Under the pieces are notes generated by a model. The model did no database searches. It saw nothing but the letters and a program-made list of their open reading frames with translations, and had not been told where the DNA came from. A stretch of DNA of 64,000 bases, taken from assembly GCF_016107305.1 (NCBI RefSeq), contig NZ_RCVR01000006.1, forward strand, positions 169,193 through 233,192, written 5' to 3'. Origin of the DNA: Roseomonas sp. KE2513. Its GTDB lineage: Bacteria > Pseudomonadota > Alphaproteobacteria > Acetobacterales > Acetobacteraceae. Shown here piece by piece: positions 60,404 through 64,000 of this stretch (within the stretch, counting starts at the first letter, position 1; every line of letters begins with the position of its first letter). The position numbers and the translations under genes were made by a program.

Positions 60404-60919
60404 TCAGGCGGCCTTGCGGGGCGTGTCCGGGGTGGCCGGGCGGCCGGTTAGGGCTTCCACCAGCAGCACGGCCACGCCGAGCACGATGGCCGCGTCCGCC
60501 ACGTTGAAGACGTACCAGTGCCAGCCCCAGCCATGCGCGTCGATGAAGTCGACCACGCCGCCGAAGCGCAGCCGGTCGATGACGTTGCCGATCGCGCCGC
60601 CGACGATGGCGCCGAGGGCGAGCGCCGTGCGGCGCGTCTCGGCGCGCGTCATCCAGCGGATGAGGAAGGCGGCGATGACGGCGGCCAGCGCCGCCAGGGC
60701 CCAGCCGTGCCAGGGCGCGCTGCCCGAGAGCAGGCCGAAGGTGACGCCGCGGTTCCAGACCATGGTCAGGTTCATGCCGACCGGCCCCGCGGTGAAGATC
60801 TCCACGCTGCGGTGGGTGGGAAGGTCGAAGACCTCCAGGATCCACCACTTGCTCGCCTGGTCGGCGATCAGGATGACGAGGGCGAGCAGCAGCCCCCGCC
60901 GCAGGTTGAGCGCGGCCAT
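60404..60919 (-). CDS. lspA: Lipoprotein signal peptidase (signal peptidase II)
   Basis: The 171-residue inner-membrane aspartyl protease cleaves lipoprotein signals. It has four helices and both catalytic regions: GNVIDRLRFGGVVDFID with the first Asp and FNVADAAIVLGV with the second. The N-terminal ADQASKWWI is typical. Its ATG shares one base with the ileS stop (TGATG), the standard ileS-lspA order. The encoded substrates may include the lipoprotein directly downstream. Confidence 0.95.
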   Translation of the reverse strand: MAALNLRRGLLLALVILIADQASKWWILEVFDLPTHRSVEIFTAGPVGMNLTMVWNRGVTFGLLSGSAPWHGWALAALAAVIAAFLIRWMTRAETRRTALALGAIVGGAIGNVIDRLRFGGVVDFIDAHGWGWHWYVFNVADAAIVLGVAVLLVEALTGRPATPDTPRKAA

Positions 60920-63747
60920 CAGGTAACCGCCCCATCGCAGCGCAGGCAGAGCGTGGGATGGGCGGCGCTGCGGCCGACCTCTGGCAGGACGCGCCAGCAG
61001 CGGTCGCATTTGGCGCCGGGGGCGGGGGCGAAGCGCACGGCGGCCTCGGCCTCGGTCTCCACGCCCTCGCCCTCCGGCGGGGTGTCGCGGAGGGAGAGGT
61101 CGGAGGTGATGCAGAGCTCCGCCCAGGGCAGGTCCGCGAGATCGGCCCCCGCGGCGCCGAGGAAGAGCTCGGGCGCGGCCTGGAGGGAACTGCCGATGGT
61201 GCCGGCCGCCCGTGCCTTCTCCAGCGCGCCCGTGACGAGGCCGCGCACCGCGCGCACGCGGGCCCAGCGATCCGCCAGCGCGTTGTCCCGCCACTCCGCG
61301 GGCACGTCGAAGAAGGTTTGCATGTGCACGCTATCAGCCGCTTCGCCGAAGCGGGCGAGCCAGGCTTCCTCCGCCGTGAACACCAGCACGGGGGCGAGCC
61401 AGGTGCAGAGGCAGCGGTGCAGCACGTCGATCACCGTGCGCGCGGCGCGCCGGCGCGGATCGTCCGCGCGGTCGCAGTAGAGGCTGTCCTTGCGGATGTC
61501 GAAGAGGAAGGCCGAGAGGTCGGAGGCGCAGAAGTTGTGGATCTCCGGCATCACGCCCGACCAGTCGTAGTCGGCAGCGGCGCGGCGCAGGCGGGCGTCG
61601 ATGGTGGCGACGCGGTGCAGGATGTAGCGCTCCAGCTCCGGCAGCTCGGCGTAATCGACGCGCTCCTCCTCGGTGAAGCCATCGAGGTTGCCGAGCAGCC
61701 AGCGCAGCGTGTTGCGGATGCGCCGGTACAGCTCCGCCTGCTGGCCGAGGATGGTCTTGCCGATCCGCAGGTCGTCCGCGAAGTCGGAATTCATCACCCA
61801 GAGGCGCAGGATATCGGCGCCGTAGTCCTTCATCACCTCCTGCGGGGCGGTGACGTTGCCGAGGGACTTCGACATCTTCCGCCCGGACTCGTCCAGCACG
61901 AAGCCATGCGTCAGGATCGCCTTGAAGGGCGCCATGTCCCGCGTGCCGATGGATTCCAGCAGCGAGGAGTGGAACCAGCCGCGGTGCTGGTCCGTGCCCT
62001 CGAGGTAGAGGTCGGCCGGAAAGGGCAGCCCGTGGTCGGGCAGGGCGAAGGCGTGGGTCGAGCCGCTCTCGAACCACACGTCCACGATGTCCATCACCTG
62101 CTCGTAGTCGTCGGGGTTCCGCTCGTTGCCGAGGAAGCGCGCGGCGGCGCCGGGCTTGTACCAGGCATCGGCCCCTTCCTCGCGGAAGGCAGCGAGGATG
62201 CGCTCCATCACGTTGTGGTCGCGCAGCGGCTCGCCGCTCCGCTTCTCGACGAAGACGGCGATCGGCACGCCCCAGGCGCGCTGGCGGGAGATGCACCAGT
62301 CCGGCCGCGCGGCGACCATGGAGCCGATGCGATTGCGGCCCTGGTCGGGCACGAAATGCGTGTTGGCGATCGCCTCCAGCGCCTTCGTGCGGATCTGATT
62401 GTCATCGTCCATGGCGATGAACCACTGGGGCGTCGCGCGGAAGATCACCGGCTTCTTGCTGCGCCAGGAATGCGGGTAGCTGTGGCGCAGGCTGCCCTTC
62501 GCGGCCAGCGTGCCCATCGTCTCCAGCGCGGCCCAGACGGCGTCCTGCGCCTTGAAGACATGGATGCCCGTGAAGCCCATGGCCTGGACGGTGTAGGTGC
62601 CGTCGTCGCCGACCATCTCGGGCACGGGCAGGCCGTTGGCGCGGCCGAGGGCGAAGTCGTCCTCGCCGTGGCTGGGGGCGATGTGGACGAATCCCGTGCC
62701 GGTCTCGGCCGTGACGAAGTCGCCGGCCAGCAGCGGCACGTCGTGGTCATAGGCGCCCTCGCCGGGCGCCCAGCCGCGCAGGGGATGGGCGAGGACCGTA
62801 CCGGCCAGCTCGCTGCCCTTGAAGACGCGCTTGAGGGAGTGCGCGGCAAGTCCCGCCTCCTTCTCGAAGGCGGGAAGCAGGGGAAGGGCGATCAGCAGGT
62901 CGTCGCCCGTGGCGAGCAGCGATCCCTCCGCGATGCCGTCCACATGCACCAGCGCGTAGTCGATCTCCTCGCCATAGGCGACGGCGCGGTTGGCGGGGAT
63001 GGTCCAGGGCGTGGTGGTCCAGATCACCACCCGCGCGCCCTGGAGGTCGGGCAGGGAGGGCTTCACCACCGGGAAGGCGGCGTGCAGCGTCGGGCTGGTG
63101 ACGTCGTGGTACTCGATCTCGGCATCCGCCAGCGCGGTCTTCTCGACCGGGCTCCACATCACCGGGCGCAGGCCGCGGTAGAGCGAGCCGTTCATCAGGA
63201 AGCGCCCGATCTCCTCGGCGATCACCGCCTCGGAGGTGAAGTCCATGGTGGCGTAGCGCCCCTCCCAGTCGCCGAGCACGCCCAGGCGCTGGAACTCGGC
63301 GGACTGGATGCCGAGCCAGTGGCGGGCGTATTCGCGGCACTCGGAGCGGAACTCGAGGACGGGGACGCTGTCCTTGTCCCGCTTCTTCGCGCGGTACTCC
63401 TCCTCGACCTTCCACTCGATCGGCAGGCCGTGGCAGTCCCAGCCGGGGACGTAGTCGGCGTCCTTGCCGGACATCTGGGCGGCGCGGTTGATCACGTCCT
63501 TCAGGATCTTGTTCAGGGCGTGACCGATATGCAGCGGGCCGTTCGCGTAGGGCGGGCCGTCGTGCAGCACGAACTTCGTCAGCCCGCGGGAGCGCTCGCG
63601 GAGCTGCCCGCGCAGGTCCTGGGCCTTCCAGCGAGCGAGCGTCGCGGGCTCGCGCTTCGGCAGGTCCCCGCGCATGGGGAAGGGGGTCTTCGGCAGGAAG
63701 ACAGTACCGCGGTAGTCGCGAGCGGTTTCGGCGGGGGCGTCGGTCAT
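60919..63747 (-). CDS. ileS: Isoleucyl-tRNA synthetase
   Basis: The 942-residue class I synthetase charges tRNA-Ile. It has HIGH at residues 73-76 (PLHIGHAL), the editing (CP1) insertion with TTTPWTIPANRA, the KMSKS motif near residue 625 (MSKSLGN) and an anticodon-binding C-terminal domain. A zinc ribbon closes the protein (CDRCW, then CLRC). The short zinc-containing form is normal for alphaproteobacteria. The start at 63747 fits the usual N-terminus (DYRGTVFLPKTPFPMRGDLPKRE). Confidence 0.97.
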   Translation of the reverse strand: MTDAPAETARDYRGTVFLPKTPFPMRGDLPKREPATLARWKAQDLRGQLRERSRGLTKFVLHDGPPYANGPLHIGHALNKILKDVINRAAQMSGKDADYVPGWDCHGLPIEWKVEEEYRAKKRDKDSVPVLEFRSECREYARHWLGIQSAEFQRLGVLGDWEGRYATMDFTSEAVIAEEIGRFLMNGSLYRGLRPVMWSPVEKTALADAEIEYHDVTSPTLHAAFPVVKPSLPDLQGARVVIWTTTPWTIPANRAVAYGEEIDYALVHVDGIAEGSLLATGDDLLIALPLLPAFEKEAGLAAHSLKRVFKGSELAGTVLAHPLRGWAPGEGAYDHDVPLLAGDFVTAETGTGFVHIAPSHGEDDFALGRANGLPVPEMVGDDGTYTVQAMGFTGIHVFKAQDAVWAALETMGTLAAKGSLRHSYPHSWRSKKPVIFRATPQWFIAMDDDNQIRTKALEAIANTHFVPDQGRNRIGSMVAARPDWCISRQRAWGVPIAVFVEKRSGEPLRDHNVMERILAAFREEGADAWYKPGAAARFLGNERNPDDYEQVMDIVDVWFESGSTHAFALPDHGLPFPADLYLEGTDQHRGWFHSSLLESIGTRDMAPFKAILTHGFVLDESGRKMSKSLGNVTAPQEVMKDYGADILRLWVMNSDFADDLRIGKTILGQQAELYRRIRNTLRWLLGNLDGFTEEERVDYAELPELERYILHRVATIDARLRRAAADYDWSGVMPEIHNFCASDLSAFLFDIRKDSLYCDRADDPRRRAARTVIDVLHRCLCTWLAPVLVFTAEEAWLARFGEAADSVHMQTFFDVPAEWRDNALADRWARVRAVRGLVTGALEKARAAGTIGSSLQAAPELFLGAAGADLADLPWAELCITSDLSLRDTPPEGEGVETEAEAAVRFAPAPGAKCDRCWRVLPEVGRSAAHPTLCLRCDGAVT

Positions 63748-64000
63748 GGGTGGTCCGGGGTCTCGGGCCGCGCGGCCCCGGGGCAGGGGGCGCGGCGAAG
63801 GGGCGGGCGCGGCGGTCTTTTCCCGGCCCTCAGGGGAGGACCGGGCCGGGAATTCGCGCGCGGGGCGGCCGGAAGAGCATGGGCGCCATATGCGGAGGGG
63901 GCGGGGCGGGGGTCAAGCGAGCGGTGCGAAACCCAGACCCGCCCTTGCCGGCGGGCCGTGCCGGTGGCGGAACGGCGGCACCCCTTCTGCACGGGGCCGG
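63748..64000. other. Sequence upstream of ileS without a gene
   Basis: These last 253 bases contain no supported coding region on either strand. No T-box leader, tRNA or clear promoter was recognised. The promoter of ileS is presumably here or beyond the window edge. Confidence 0.5.

Overview
The window is GC-rich, densely packed chromosome from an alphaproteobacterium, most likely an Acetobacteraceae member close to Roseomonas. This is inferred from the base composition, the lptF-lptG-lptD-surA-rsmA run, the leucyl aminopeptidase-holC pair, the abundance of Tat/Sec-exported substrate-binding proteins starting with Arg-Arg motifs, and frequent GTG/TTG starts with ATGA or GTGA overlaps. No rRNA, tRNA, CRISPR array, transposase or phage gene was seen; the content is about fifty chromosomal genes.

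Layout. 1-5.9 kb: a small secreted protein, a LOV-domain hybrid histidine kinase, a PmtA-like lipid methyltransferase, RNase D and an LrgA/LrgB pair. 6-16 kb: glucose-6-phosphate isomerase, a GlfT2-like galactofuranosyltransferase, a TonB-dependent receptor with a DUF2946-like protein, MutL, a membrane-anchored unknown and a voltage-gated-type K+ channel. 16-25.5 kb: a membrane/DUF4336 fusion, HolC with two tandem M17 aminopeptidases, a Gly/Tyr lipoprotein, a periplasmic cupin, CysQ, Sua5 and a split chromate transporter. 25.5-30.8 kb: an iron-box-preceded FbpA/FbpB pair without an ATPase gene, an FAD-linked 2-hydroxyacid dehydrogenase and a trypsin-like lipoprotein. 30.8-37.9 kb: outer-membrane biogenesis (LptF, LptG, LptD, SurA) ending in RsmA. 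38-46 kb: a tightly overlapped operon of a HAD phosphatase, PhnD, PhnC, two PhnE permeases and GlpD, under a DeoR regulator, with a second PhnD-like protein divergent from it. 46-57 kb: an MFS exporter, an orphan NMT1-type binding protein, a FkbM methyltransferase with 3-hydroxyisobutyryl-CoA hydrolase, a PotABCD-like ABC cassette and an exported superoxide dismutase. 57-64 kb: two M16 peptidases, a DUF3035 lipoprotein, LspA and IleS.

Two things stand out. First, a non-coding element of about 220-240 bp built from four to five successive hairpins occurs four times (about 376-606, 37879-38119, 47456-47686 and, inverted, 56793-57013). Every copy lies exactly between two convergent genes, with the same end facing one stop codon and the other end facing the opposite stop codon. 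Second, the ATPase of the PotABCD-like cassette (51824-53014) is an intact reading frame that has lost the Walker A lysine, the LSGGQ signature and the catalytic glutamate, although its binding protein and permeases are present.

Regulation visible in the sequence includes an 11-bp direct repeat at 22-bp spacing and a triple 14-bp repeat on either side of the deoR gene, and an Irr/Fur-like iron box ahead of fbpA. A weak general-stress-type promoter lies ahead of the LOV kinase. Functional names rest on motif recognition by eye; no database search was possible.
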